Source: Tahibacter amnicola
Lineage (GTDB): Bacteria > Pseudomonadota > Gammaproteobacteria > Xanthomonadales > Rhodanobacteraceae
NCBI RefSeq assembly: GCF_025398735.1
Contig: NZ_CP104694.1
Span: 4,179,001 to 4,243,000, forward strand
Direction of reading: 5' to 3'
Length of the DNA stretch: 64,000 bases
Shown: positions 29,439 to 36,682 of the stretch, piece by piece
How the letters are laid out: each line of letters starts with the position of its first letter
How positions within the stretch are numbered: position 1 is the stretch's first letter
Program-made: the position numbers and the translations under genes
The notes under the pieces: generated by a model
Told to the model about the DNA's origin: nothing
The model's input: only the letters and a program-made list of their open reading frames with translations
The model's database searches: none

Positions 29439-29887
29439 TGGAAGTCGCTCATCCCCGTGGAAACCCGAGACGCATCATGCACTCATCGTCCCACCGCCCC
29501 GGCGCGATGCGCGGATTCACCCTGATCGAACTGGTCATCGTGCTTGCGATCGTTGCCGTCCTGGCAACGGTGGCGATACCGGCCTATCGGGGCTACGTCC
29601 TGCGCAGCCATCGAACCAAGGCCCAGGCTGACCTGATGGAAGTGGCGCAGCTGCTGGAGCGGCAGTTCACGATCGACCGCAGCTATCTGAACTTTGCCCT
29701 CGCACCACCGATGGACCAGTCGCCCCGCACCGGGGATGCAACCTACCAGATCAGTTTCGCGCAACGCAGCGCAACAGCGTACGTGTTGCAGGCGACACCC
29801 GTCGAACGGCAAAGGGAAGACACCTGCGGCACCCTCACCCTGGCCCAGACCGGCGCCCGTACGCCGGTCGCCGATTGCTGGCGTTGA
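29438..29887 (+). CDS. pilE: PilE-type type IV pilin
   Basis: A 149-residue pilin. The leader ends GAMRG and is followed by FTLIELVIVLAIVAVLATVAIPAYRGYVLRSHRTKAQADLMEVAQLLERQ, the classic class III signal with Glu5 and the PilE minor-pilin AQADLMEVAQ..ERQ motif. A C-terminal disulphide pair is likely (DTCGTL and VADCW). The ATG shares one base with the pilY1 stop (TGATG) and has GCAGGTG upstream; Met14 is an alternative. It closes the operon and is probably a minor, not the major, pilin. Confidence 0.93.
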   Translation: MEVAHPRGNPRRIMHSSSHRPGAMRGFTLIELVIVLAIVAVLATVAIPAYRGYVLRSHRTKAQADLMEVAQLLERQFTIDRSYLNFALAPPMDQSPRTGDATYQISFAQRSATAYVLQATPVERQREDTCGTLTLAQTGARTPVADCWR

Positions 29888-29900
29888 TGGCATGAACCGG

Positions 29901-29932
29901 TCGCGGCCCGGCACCCCAAGCGCCGGCCGCGA
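29901..29932. terminator. GC-rich hairpin after pilE
   Basis: TCGCGGCCcGGC and GCCGGCCGCGA pair over 11 bp with one bulged C and a 9-nt loop, 14 bp after the pilE stop and just before the stop of the convergent lipid-A-domain gene. There is no T-run, so it may work with Rho or as an RNA-stabilising end. Confidence 0.4.
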
Positions 29933-29941
29933 CAACAACGG

Positions 29942-30288
29942 TCAGGCCTCGTTCTGCGGCGGCTTCTCCGCCGATCCGTGACGCATGAGCAGCCACAGGT
30001 TCCGGGCGTACACGAAGGGCAGGAACATGCTGCCCAGGATAATGGGCAACTTGTCGATATGAATGGCATAGAGCAGTGTCATGGCGCTGCCCCAGAAGCT
30101 CAGGTGCCAGAAGATCGGAGGTACGACCACGCGCTTTTTTTCTCCGAGTACAGCCACTGGATCAGGAAGCGCATGCTGAAAAGCACGTTCCCGAAGATGC
30201 CGAATGCCGTCCAGTACAGGGAGTCGACGTAGACCCACGGAACATAGGGGCCAAGCAGGGGCTCAAGAAAGCCAGTGGGTTCGGCCAT
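29942..30288 (-). pseudogene. Lipid A biosynthesis N-terminal (LAB_N) membrane protein, frameshifted
   Basis: Two frames together make one LAB_N-domain protein. The first (from ATG 30288) encodes EPLLGPYVPWVYVDSLYWTAFGIFGNVLFSMRFLIQWLYSEKK. The second, in the -1 frame, continues KRVVVPPIFWHLSFWGSAMTLLYAIHIDKLPIILGSMF. Homologues read FLIQWL..E.....VVPP.FW in a single frame. The junction is a run of seven A residues on the coding strand (T-run 30135-30141); six would restore the frame. A homopolymer error, a true mutation, or -1 slippage at AAA-AAA-AGC are all possible. Without shifting, the product stops at 30100 after 62 residues. Three or four transmembrane helices are expected in the whole protein. 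Such small proteins often accompany membrane glycosyltransferases, but here the upstream same-strand gene is a histidine kinase. Confidence 0.75.
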
Positions 30289-30518
30289 GGCGGCATGTTC
30301 TCCTCGGCGACCCGCGCGGCCTGGTCGGGCCCGCGGCGCGCTACTGCAAAGAAACGGTGTACGGCGGGCGTGCCATCGGGTCGGCGACGCGCACCCGACG
30401 GGCGACTCTGCCGGCCGAACCCTTGCCGGGTTCAGTCGCCCAACTGCGGGTGGCCAGCGACTGGAACCACCGACTGGGGCGTACGGCAGCCGGTAATTAT
30501 GGCACCTGCGGCGCTGCC

Positions 30519-30543
30519 GAAAAACCCGCCGGACGCTGGCGGG
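30519..30543 (-). terminator. Rho-independent terminator of the two-component operon
   Basis: On the minus strand CCCGCC, loop AGCGTCC, GGCGGG is followed directly by TTTTT. It starts 32 bp after the stop of the histidine kinase gene and so separates that operon from the LAB_N gene. Confidence 0.75.
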
Positions 30544-30574
30544 CACAGCGGCCTGGCGCACGGACCGGTGACGG

Positions 30575-32485
30575 TCAGGCAGGTCCCGATCGCTGCAACC
30601 GAACCTCGAAGCAGGCCCCGGGGTGTGCATCGACCACGCATACCTCACCGCCCATGGCCTGTACCAGTTCGCGCACCAGTGCCAGCCCAATACCAGTGCC
30701 GGTGGTTTGCCGGGTCATCTCGTCTTCGGCGCGATAGAACAGCTCGAAAATTCGCGTCGCCTGGGAGCGTGGCACCCCCGGTCCAAAGTCACGCACTCGC
30801 CAGACAACCCGCTCGGGCCCGTCGCACCCGCCACTCACAACGAGCCGTCGCTGCTCCCCTCCGGCTGCAAACTTCAGGGCGTTCTCCACCAGGTTGAGCA
30901 TGACCTGCACGAACGCGTCGGGGTCGGCGGCCATTTCCACCCGGTCGCACTCCTCCTCAAGATGGAACTCCGCCTGGAAACCCGCCTGAGCGATCGCCAC
31001 AGACACGCGCTCCTCGACCATGGCCAGAGCAGAGGTCATCGCCACCGGCTCGATCCGCAGCCTCTCGTCGTGGCGCTCCATCCGCGCCAGCTGCAGCACG
31101 CTCGCAATCAACCGCGACAGGCGCTCGCTTTCGGAAAAAATGTAGCCGCAATACTCCCGTTGCTTGGCCTCGCTGGCCCAACCCTCGCGCAGAATCTCGG
31201 CATACATCCGGATGGACGTCAGCGGCGTTTTCAGCTCGTGGCTGACGGCTGCCACGAAATCCTGCTGCTGACGTGCCAACGCAAGCTGCCGTCTGCCGAG
31301 TCGATAGAGGCCCGCAAAGCCGGCGACCATCACGACAACCAGTACGACCGAGGTTCCGATTACGACGCGCGCGCCCGGTCCAGCGGGCAGCTCGCGGACT
31401 TTCCAGAGCAGCGAAAACCGGTCAAACGGTGCAGACAGTTTGAGCTGGTAGAGCAGCTCGCCGCCCTCGCTGGCGCGCTCCGACGCCCCTTGCGCCGCGG
31501 GCGTGACATGGACGACGTCGTCGCCGAACGCCACGACCAGGTCGCTGTACTGACCCAGCGCCGATTCCTGGAACGGTGCGGTCATCGTGGCAGCCACAAA
31601 GGCCTGAACATCCAGCAGAGCGCCCTGCAAATGCCGCCGCCCTCCCTGCCATACTTTGCGCACGAGCAGCCCATGGCCCGGAGGAACGGCGACGTAGTCG
31701 AACGGATCCAGCTCGCTTTCCTGCACGGGCGAGGCGCTACGGGCCGAGCCGGTCGCGACGACGACGTTCTGTTCGGTCCGCTTGGTCCGCGGCGCCGCGA
31801 AGGCCTTCAGCCGCTGCTGGTACGGCAATGCCTGCTGCGACTGCATGGGCGAGGCACCCTGCGCAAAGGTGTTGCCAATATTGAGATCAGCCACTTGCAC
31901 CTTCGACGCCGGCTTGGTGATGCCGGGATGTTTCAGGCCGGGGGCATCGTCGTTGGTGGCGACATTGGCAATCCCTTCACCAGAAGGCAGTGCCACGGCG
32001 CGGCCACTGCCCTGGACGATACCGAACAGGCGACTGCGCAGCCGCAGGCGTTGCGCCAGTTCGGCCGTCGCGATGCCCCAGCGCTGCGCCTCGGTTGTGG
32101 AGTCCGGGAGGAATGGCACCCGGAAAACACCGTCGCCGTCCACTTCGAAATAGCCCTGGACACCCGGCAGCGCAGTGCGCGGCGGTACGTCACTCAATTC
32201 CGCCCGCGAGGCGAAATTCGACAGGTTCTGCGTATCCGTCAGCACGGTGAATCGGTAGGCCGAGGAGGAACGCGCTTCTTCGGCCGCTACCAGTCCCTGC
32301 AGACCGGTATCGATGCGAAGCCCGAGTTCCTCGGCCAGCGTCCGGTACTGCGAAATCGTTTCCCAGCGCAGCTGCAGCACGCTGTGCCGCACCAGCACCA
32401 GGATTGGTACCAACAGTGCCGCGAACAGCAGGCCGAGCAGGGCCGCCAGGCGACGCGGACTGGCCGGCACAGGGCGTCGGCTCAT
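30575..32485 (-). CDS. Sensor histidine kinase of an OmpR-type two-component system
   Basis: Inner-membrane kinase of 636 residues. Transmembrane helix 1 (about 12-33) is followed by a large periplasmic region of about 330 residues, helix 2 (about 367-390), HisKA with AAVSHELKTPLTSIRMY (His near 415), and HATPase motifs NLVENALKFA, FGPGVP and TGTGIGLALVRELV. The periplasmic domain is unusually long and not recognised, so the signal is unknown. Its start overlaps the response regulator stop as ATGA, and a T-tailed terminator follows the gene. Confidence 0.94.
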   Translation of the reverse strand: MSRRPVPASPRRLAALLGLLFAALLVPILVLVRHSVLQLRWETISQYRTLAEELGLRIDTGLQGLVAAEEARSSSAYRFTVLTDTQNLSNFASRAELSDVPPRTALPGVQGYFEVDGDGVFRVPFLPDSTTEAQRWGIATAELAQRLRLRSRLFGIVQGSGRAVALPSGEGIANVATNDDAPGLKHPGITKPASKVQVADLNIGNTFAQGASPMQSQQALPYQQRLKAFAAPRTKRTEQNVVVATGSARSASPVQESELDPFDYVAVPPGHGLLVRKVWQGGRRHLQGALLDVQAFVAATMTAPFQESALGQYSDLVVAFGDDVVHVTPAAQGASERASEGGELLYQLKLSAPFDRFSLLWKVRELPAGPGARVVIGTSVVLVVVMVAGFAGLYRLGRRQLALARQQQDFVAAVSHELKTPLTSIRMYAEILREGWASEAKQREYCGYIFSESERLSRLIASVLQLARMERHDERLRIEPVAMTSALAMVEERVSVAIAQAGFQAEFHLEEECDRVEMAADPDAFVQVMLNLVENALKFAAGGEQRRLVVSGGCDGPERVVWRVRDFGPGVPRSQATRIFELFYRAEDEMTRQTTGTGIGLALVRELVQAMGGEVCVVDAHPGACFEVRLQRSGPA

Positions 32486-33213
32486 GAGGGTTTCGCCAGC
32501 AGCCGGTATCCGCCCCCGCGAACCGTCACCAGGTAGCGCGGCTGGCGCTGGTCCGCCTCGAGCTTTCGGCGCAATTTCGCAATGTGGATATCAACCGTCC
32601 GCGTTTCGATGTCCATCTGCCGGGCGTAGCCCCACACCCGATGCAGCAACTCCTCGCGCGGCACCGGCCGCTCGGCATGGGCATGCAGGTACTGCATGAC
32701 ATCCATTTCGCGGCGCGTGAAGCGCACCTGACGGCCACGAACATCCGCACACAGGTTGGCGATATCCACGCACACGTCATTGTCGAGCACGATCTGCGAA
32801 ACCTCGGCCATCACCGGCCGCGTACGGCGCAGTACCGCCTGTATGCGCAGGACCAGCTGGGTGACCGAGAAGGGCTTGGTGACATAGTCATCGGCGCCAA
32901 GCGTCAGGCCCTGGATGATGTCTTCGTCTCCGCCGCGGGCGGTCAACAGGATGATCGCCTGCTCCGGATCGGCGCGACGCACAGACTCGCAGATCTCAAA
33001 CCCGCTGCAGCCCGGCAGCATGACATCCAGCAGCAGCAGGTCGAACTGCCCCGACAGGGCCATTGCCAGGCCGCGCGCGCCATCGCCTGCGCATTCGACC
33101 TCGAAGCCGCGGTACACCAGGACATCCACCAGCCCGGTGCGAATCGCAGCTTCGTCTTCGACGACCAGGATGCGGTGTTTGGATTGCACGGGGGTCCTTG
33201 TCGCCAGATCCAT
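32482..33213 (-). CDS. OmpR-family response regulator
   Basis: Cytoplasmic DNA-binding regulator of about 243 residues with a receiver (ILVVEDE; Asp in LLLLDVMLPG; Lys in DDYVTKPFS) and a C-terminal winged helix ending VTVRGGGYRLL. It is the cognate partner of the overlapping kinase. Two starts are plausible: ATG 33213 with no clear ribosome site, and GTG 33189 preceded by AAGGA at 5 nt spacing, giving 235 residues. The longer frame to 33357 is not favoured. The TGTAAA direct repeat 75 bp upstream is a likely autoregulatory site. Confidence 0.92.
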   Translation of the reverse strand: MDLATRTPVQSKHRILVVEDEAAIRTGLVDVLVYRGFEVECAGDGARGLAMALSGQFDLLLLDVMLPGCSGFEICESVRRADPEQAIILLTARGGDEDIIQGLTLGADDYVTKPFSVTQLVLRIQAVLRRTRPVMAEVSQIVLDNDVCVDIANLCADVRGRQVRFTRREMDVMQYLHAHAERPVPREELLHRVWGYARQMDIETRTVDIHIAKLRRKLEADQRQPRYLVTVRGGGYRLLAKPS

Positions 33214-33287
33214 CGGGAAACCACGCGGGCCTCGCGCGCCTGCGCCGCTCCCTGGAGACAGCGTAGCAACGGGCGCGCTGCGAATCA

Positions 33288-33304
33288 TGTAAATCGTTTG
33301 TAAA
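33288..33304. promoter_or_regulatory. Direct-repeat response-regulator box TGTAAA-N5-TGTAAA
   Basis: Two perfect TGTAAA hexamers spaced by TCGTT (11-bp period, one helical turn) lie between the divergent response regulator and rhodanese genes. Tandem repeats of this period are the usual target of OmpR/PhoB-family dimers, and the motif recalls the CpxR box GTAAA-N5-GTAAA. Binding by the adjacent regulator is inferred. Confidence 0.6.
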
Positions 33305-33414
33305 CCAGAGCCGCCGGAATTTGCCGAATCCGGCCTACGATGGCTGCGGACGACCACCTAGCCTGAATACGAGCCGGCGCCGCCGGTTCCTGATTCCCAA
33401 GGCCGAGGTGTCCC

Positions 33415-34002
33415 ATGAACGTACACACGATGCTTGTCTCGCTGGGCCTGCTGCTGGGCGCCGCCATGGCGACGGCGGGCGAACCGGCAAAATCGCTGCA
33501 CAATCCTGCGATCGACATGGACGGGTACCTGGCCGTCTCGGCCGAGGCGGCGAAGCACCGCGCCAGTCGCCGCGTCAGCGAAGCAGACTTCCTGCGCATG
33601 AGCCGGGAACCTGGCACGATCGTGCTGGATGCGCGCAGCCGCGAGAAGTACGACATGCTGCACGTCCGTGGCGCGATCAATCTGAGCTTTCCGGATATCG
33701 ACGTCGCCAGCCTGGAACAGGCGCTGCCGGACAAGAACGCGCGCATCCTCGTGTATTGCAACAACAACTTCACGCCGGTCGACGCCTTTCCACGCAAGAT
33801 GGCCACGGCATCGCTCAACCTCTCCACGTATATTTCGCTATACACATACGGTTATCGCAATGTGTACGAACTGGCGCCGCTGATCGACCTGGATCAGTCG
33901 ATCCTGCCCTTCGAATCGGCATCCGGCGCCGCGCGGTCTGCCCGCGCCGGCGGCGGGGAGCCGCGCAAGATCGCCAAGGTTTTGCCGGAACCGTCACGCT
34001 AG
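33415..34002 (+). CDS. Periplasmic rhodanese-domain protein
   Basis: A 195-residue secreted protein. The signal peptide (about 1-21, ending ATA) is followed by a rhodanese fold: TIVLDARSREKYDMLHVRGAINLSF, then ARILVYCNNNFT with active-site Cys115. The loop after Cys (NNNFTPVDAFP) is longer than in thiosulphate sulphurtransferases, and the segment KMATASLNLSTYISLYTYGYRNVYEL follows. Substrate unknown; a persulphide or thiol-redox role in the periplasm is the family-based guess. GAGGTG precedes the ATG. It is divergent from the two-component operon and shares its regulatory region, suggesting control by that regulator. Confidence 0.88.
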   Translation: MNVHTMLVSLGLLLGAAMATAGEPAKSLHNPAIDMDGYLAVSAEAAKHRASRRVSEADFLRMSREPGTIVLDARSREKYDMLHVRGAINLSFPDIDVASLEQALPDKNARILVYCNNNFTPVDAFPRKMATASLNLSTYISLYTYGYRNVYELAPLIDLDQSILPFESASGAARSARAGGGEPRKIAKVLPEPSR

Positions 34003-34039
34003 ACGGCAGTGGCGCCCACGGGGCGCCACTGCCGGCAGA

Positions 34040-34273
34040 CTACAGGTCGGTCAGGTGCGCACCAAAATTGATGTGCAGGGGCAGACCACCGATCACCAGG
34101 GCCGGCACGGACGCCACCCCGGCCGCAGCGGCTTCGCCGATACGCTCGCGTTGCTGCCCCAGGTGGACGATTTCGACCTGATAACGCGCCGGATCGAGCG
34201 CGCCGGCCAGTTGCTGCTCGGCATCGACACAGACCGGACAACCGGCGTGATAGAAGACCGCGTTCGTGTTCAT
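34040..34273 (-). CDS. Small thioredoxin/glutaredoxin-like protein with CPVC motif
   Basis: A 77-residue protein beginning NAVFYHAGCPVCVDAEQQ (Cys12 and Cys15), ending VPALVIGGLPLHINFG with the cis-Pro of the thioredoxin fold (VPAL). The length is that of a minimal thioredoxin/glutaredoxin domain. AAGGAG lies 9 nt before the ATG at 34273, so the longer frame to 34417, which overlaps the previous gene, is not used. It is last in the marR operon and probably a cytoplasmic disulphide reductase. Confidence 0.85.
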   Translation of the reverse strand: MNTNAVFYHAGCPVCVDAEQQLAGALDPARYQVEIVHLGQQRERIGEAAAAGVASVPALVIGGLPLHINFGAHLTDL

Positions 34274-34353
34274 AATAGGTAACTCCTTGACGGTGAGAGC
34301 CATTGAGGGGTCGGGTGCCTTGGTCGGTCCGCTAACTTCCCAAGGCCCCCGTC

Positions 34354-35079
34354 TTACTCGACGCGCCCGGGCAGGCTCAGGTCGCCCGAGGCCACGTCGT
34401 TGACCGCCACGACGCACAGCAGAGGCGCGTGCATGCTGGCGTTGATCCGAAGTCCCGCCGTCACGCCGTCAAACGCCGTGTCATGCAGGGTGCGGGCGTT
34501 GGCAAACGGCACGCGGACCGTGATCCGGTTGCCGGCGAACACCGGTGTATAGCCCGGGGAATCCAGCAGCAGCGGCACACCGGGCCAGGTCGCGGGCACA
34601 CGCGGCGTAGCACCAGGCGGAATGTCCTTTACCTTGAGCATGCCCTTGCCGCACTGGTCGTCATTCACCAGGACGACCCAGTGGCTGTGCCAGACATCGC
34701 CGTCGTCGTCCGAATTGGCGTTGCCGTTTTCGTCGAACCAGGGCGTGTCGTCGAAGTCCGGGTGGGCCGTCGCCGCGAGCGCCAGGATGCCCTGCTCCTT
34801 GTCGAATCCCACCACCGCCGAGTCGAGCTTGGTGGGCCAGACGTAGGAGAAGACATCCGACCCCGCCATCTTTCCGCTCCGGGACGGACGGCTGTTGCCC
34901 GCCTTTCCGCTGACCGTCATTTCAAATTGCAGATACCGGTCGGCAGCGCTGACGCGGGTGCTCACGATGTCGAAATCCGGATTCGTCGCCGGCGTTGGTT
35001 TGGCGTCGATGCCGTGGGCAGCAGCCAGCGCGCTGGCGAGCAACAGGGCACTGCCGGGAACAATCGTTCGTAGTCGCAT
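34354..35079 (-). CDS. Secreted protein of unknown function
   Basis: A 241-residue protein with a signal peptide (about 1-21, ending LAAAHG). The rest is mainly beta, starting DFDIVSTRVSAADRYLQFEMTVSGKAG. An acidic loop DENGNANSDDDGDVWHSHW (about 122-140) could bind calcium or another metal. Later comes GYTPVFAGNRITVRVPF, and a C-terminal LLCVVAVND contains Cys. Not assigned to a named family. It sits between the MarR regulator and the CPVC protein on the same strand with gaps of 51 and 80 bp, so it is probably co-expressed and may bind the signal or substrate handled by this operon. Confidence 0.75.
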   Translation of the reverse strand: MRLRTIVPGSALLLASALAAAHGIDAKPTPATNPDFDIVSTRVSAADRYLQFEMTVSGKAGNSRPSRSGKMAGSDVFSYVWPTKLDSAVVGFDKEQGILALAATAHPDFDDTPWFDENGNANSDDDGDVWHSHWVVLVNDDQCGKGMLKVKDIPPGATPRVPATWPGVPLLLDSPGYTPVFAGNRITVRVPFANARTLHDTAFDGVTAGLRINASMHAPLLCVVAVNDVASGDLSLPGRVE

Positions 35080-35130
35080 AAGTCCTCGTGGAATGGTTCA
35101 AGGGGAAAACCGTCGCACCGAGCCGGTGTG

Positions 35131-35754
35131 TCACACCGGAACCGGTTCGGCGGGCTGGTGTTCGGGACAGTCGATCCGCAGATGACGATCACCGAAGGGG
35201 GCATCGACCAGGGCGCAGTGATGCGGCGTGCCGGGATCGTCCCGGTGCACGTTCGGTCGGAAATGGGTGCAGGTCACGCACATGCGGTCGACACGGATGC
35301 GGCCGGCTTTCTGCAATTGCTGGATGACCTGGATGAGCGCGGCGAACACCACGCTCTGGGTGGCCGGGTCCAGGTGAGCTACGGCATCCACGATGGACAA
35401 GGCCGGCATTTCGGCTTGCTGCGCCAGTTCGCGGCCACGCACGGTCAGGCGCACCAGTCGGCGACGCGCGTCGGCTGCATCCGCAATGCGCTCGACGGCC
35501 CCTTTGCGCTCAAGCGCAGCCACCGCATCGCTGACGGTCGGCGGCGTCAATGCCAGCAGGCCAGCGATGGTGCCGGGCGAAAGCCCGTTATCGCTCCGCG
35601 GCGCCAAAAGGCCCAGAACCTGCGCCTGGGTCGGTGTCAACTCCGAATGCTGCCCGCGCTCCCAGGCGTCCTGGCGCATCACGAGCGACAGTCGCGCCAG
35701 AGCCTGCGCCAGACGCACCGGCAGGGGTTGGGAAATCGCGTCGAAGGTGTTCAT
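35131..35754 (-). CDS. MarR-family repressor with four-cysteine C-terminal extension
   Basis: A 207-residue regulator. Residues 15-150 form a MarR winged helix (LTPTQAQVLGLL, TPPTVSDAVAALERKGAVER, DARRRLVRLT). A C-terminal extension then carries Cys159-x2-Cys162, His residues, Cys180 in PHHC and Cys196 in RIDCPEH. This spacing resembles a zinc ribbon or an Fe-S ligand set and is not part of the standard MarR fold, so metal or redox sensing is likely (inference). A perfect palindrome lies 13 bp before the start. It leads an operon with a secreted protein and a small CPVC thiol protein, which fits a redox theme. Confidence 0.9.
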   Translation of the reverse strand: MNTFDAISQPLPVRLAQALARLSLVMRQDAWERGQHSELTPTQAQVLGLLAPRSDNGLSPGTIAGLLALTPPTVSDAVAALERKGAVERIADAADARRRLVRLTVRGRELAQQAEMPALSIVDAVAHLDPATQSVVFAALIQVIQQLQKAGRIRVDRMCVTCTHFRPNVHRDDPGTPHHCALVDAPFGDRHLRIDCPEHQPAEPVPV

Positions 35755-35766
35755 GGCGACAATTAA

Positions 35767-35779
35767 TTAGGAGTCCTAA
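35767..35779. promoter_or_regulatory. Palindromic MarR operator
   Basis: TTAGGA-G-TCCTAA is a perfect 6-1-6 palindrome 13 bp upstream of the marR-type start, in AT-rich DNA next to a TATATT hexamer on the minus strand. Position and symmetry suit autorepression by the MarR dimer. Confidence 0.7.
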
Positions 35780-35978
35780 ATATAATCGCCGAATTACCCT
35801 GCAATGACAAGCGCCCCGTCGTCGCCTGGACCATCCAGGAAGGCGAACACGCAGGCGAATCGAATTTTAGGCGCGGCGAACCTGCGAGATACGCGCTTTG
35901 CGGTTGGCAGCCCTTGACTCGAGGGGCTCCAGAAGCCACAAACGGTCCCCCTGCCCACCCGCGACAAAGGCCAATCCA

Positions 35979-36533
35979 TTGATCATTCCACCAGCGGTCC
36001 GCGAATCCCTGCTTGCCGGCGAGCGAGTGTTATGGGTGGGAAAACCGCAGACCGGGCTGCTTATTCGCCCTTCCGACGCCCTGCTGATTCCTTTCAGCCT
36101 CATGTGGGGAGGCTTCGCCATCTTCTGGGAATGGATGGTTATCCAGTCCAATGCGCCACTGGTGATGCGTCTGTGGGGAATACCGTTTGTCCTGATCGGG
36201 CTCTACCTCATGGTCGGCCGATTCTTCTTCGACAGCTACCGCCGCGCACGCACGCAGTACGCGGTGACTGATCGTCGCGTTCTCATCATCGAACACGTGT
36301 TTGGCCAACATCTGCGCAGCTTGCCGCTCGAACGGCTCTCGGCAATCACGCTGAGCCGGCATGGCGACGGCAGCGGAACCATCCAGTTCCCCGGAACGGA
36401 GGAGAGAACCGGGCGTGGCCGCCAACTGCCTCCGCAGTTTGATCACATTCCGGATGCGGAAAAGACGCACCGGCTGATCGAGGAAGCCAGCACGGACGCC
36501 AGGCGGGATGCGGGACGCGCCATGATGCGCTAG
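35979..36533 (+). CDS. Small membrane protein with PH-like domain
   Basis: A 184-residue protein. Two hydrophobic helices are seen (about 31-50, LLIPFSLMWGGFAIFWEWMV, and 63-80, GIPFVLIGLYLMVGRFFF). A soluble domain then begins QYAVTDRRVLIIEHVFGQHLRSLPLERLSAITL, the bacterial PH-like pattern. Function unknown; such proteins are probably membrane-associated scaffolds. The frame has no ATG at its start: TTG at 35979, 7 nt after AAAGG, is chosen, and the upstream TTG at 35898 has no ribosome site. Confidence 0.75.
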   Translation: MIIPPAVRESLLAGERVLWVGKPQTGLLIRPSDALLIPFSLMWGGFAIFWEWMVIQSNAPLVMRLWGIPFVLIGLYLMVGRFFFDSYRRARTQYAVTDRRVLIIEHVFGQHLRSLPLERLSAITLSRHGDGSGTIQFPGTEERTGRGRQLPPQFDHIPDAEKTHRLIEEASTDARRDAGRAMMR

Positions 36534-36559
36534 GGGATCGACTCACAGTCGGTGTCGCC

Positions 36560-36657
36560 GGGGCCGGCCAGGCCCCGGGCCAGCGGGCAATACCTTCGCC
36601 CAAGAGAACGGGAACACCCCTGCCCCGCTGGCCCTGCGGCGGCCGTCCGGCCGCCGC
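36560..36657. repeat. Cluster of nested inverted repeats between convergent genes
   Basis: Three dyads occur in about 100 bp: GGGGCC/GGCCCC at the left, GGCCAGCGGG (36578-36587) with its exact complement CCCGCTGGCC (36624-36633), and a perfect GCGGCGGCC-GTCC-GGCCGCCGC hairpin (36636-36657). It lies between the stops of the PH-like gene and the minus-strand propeller gene. It is probably a bidirectional transcript-end structure, although T-runs are absent. Confidence 0.5.
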
Positions 36658-36682
36658 TGTCTCGAAGTACTACGATGTGCCT

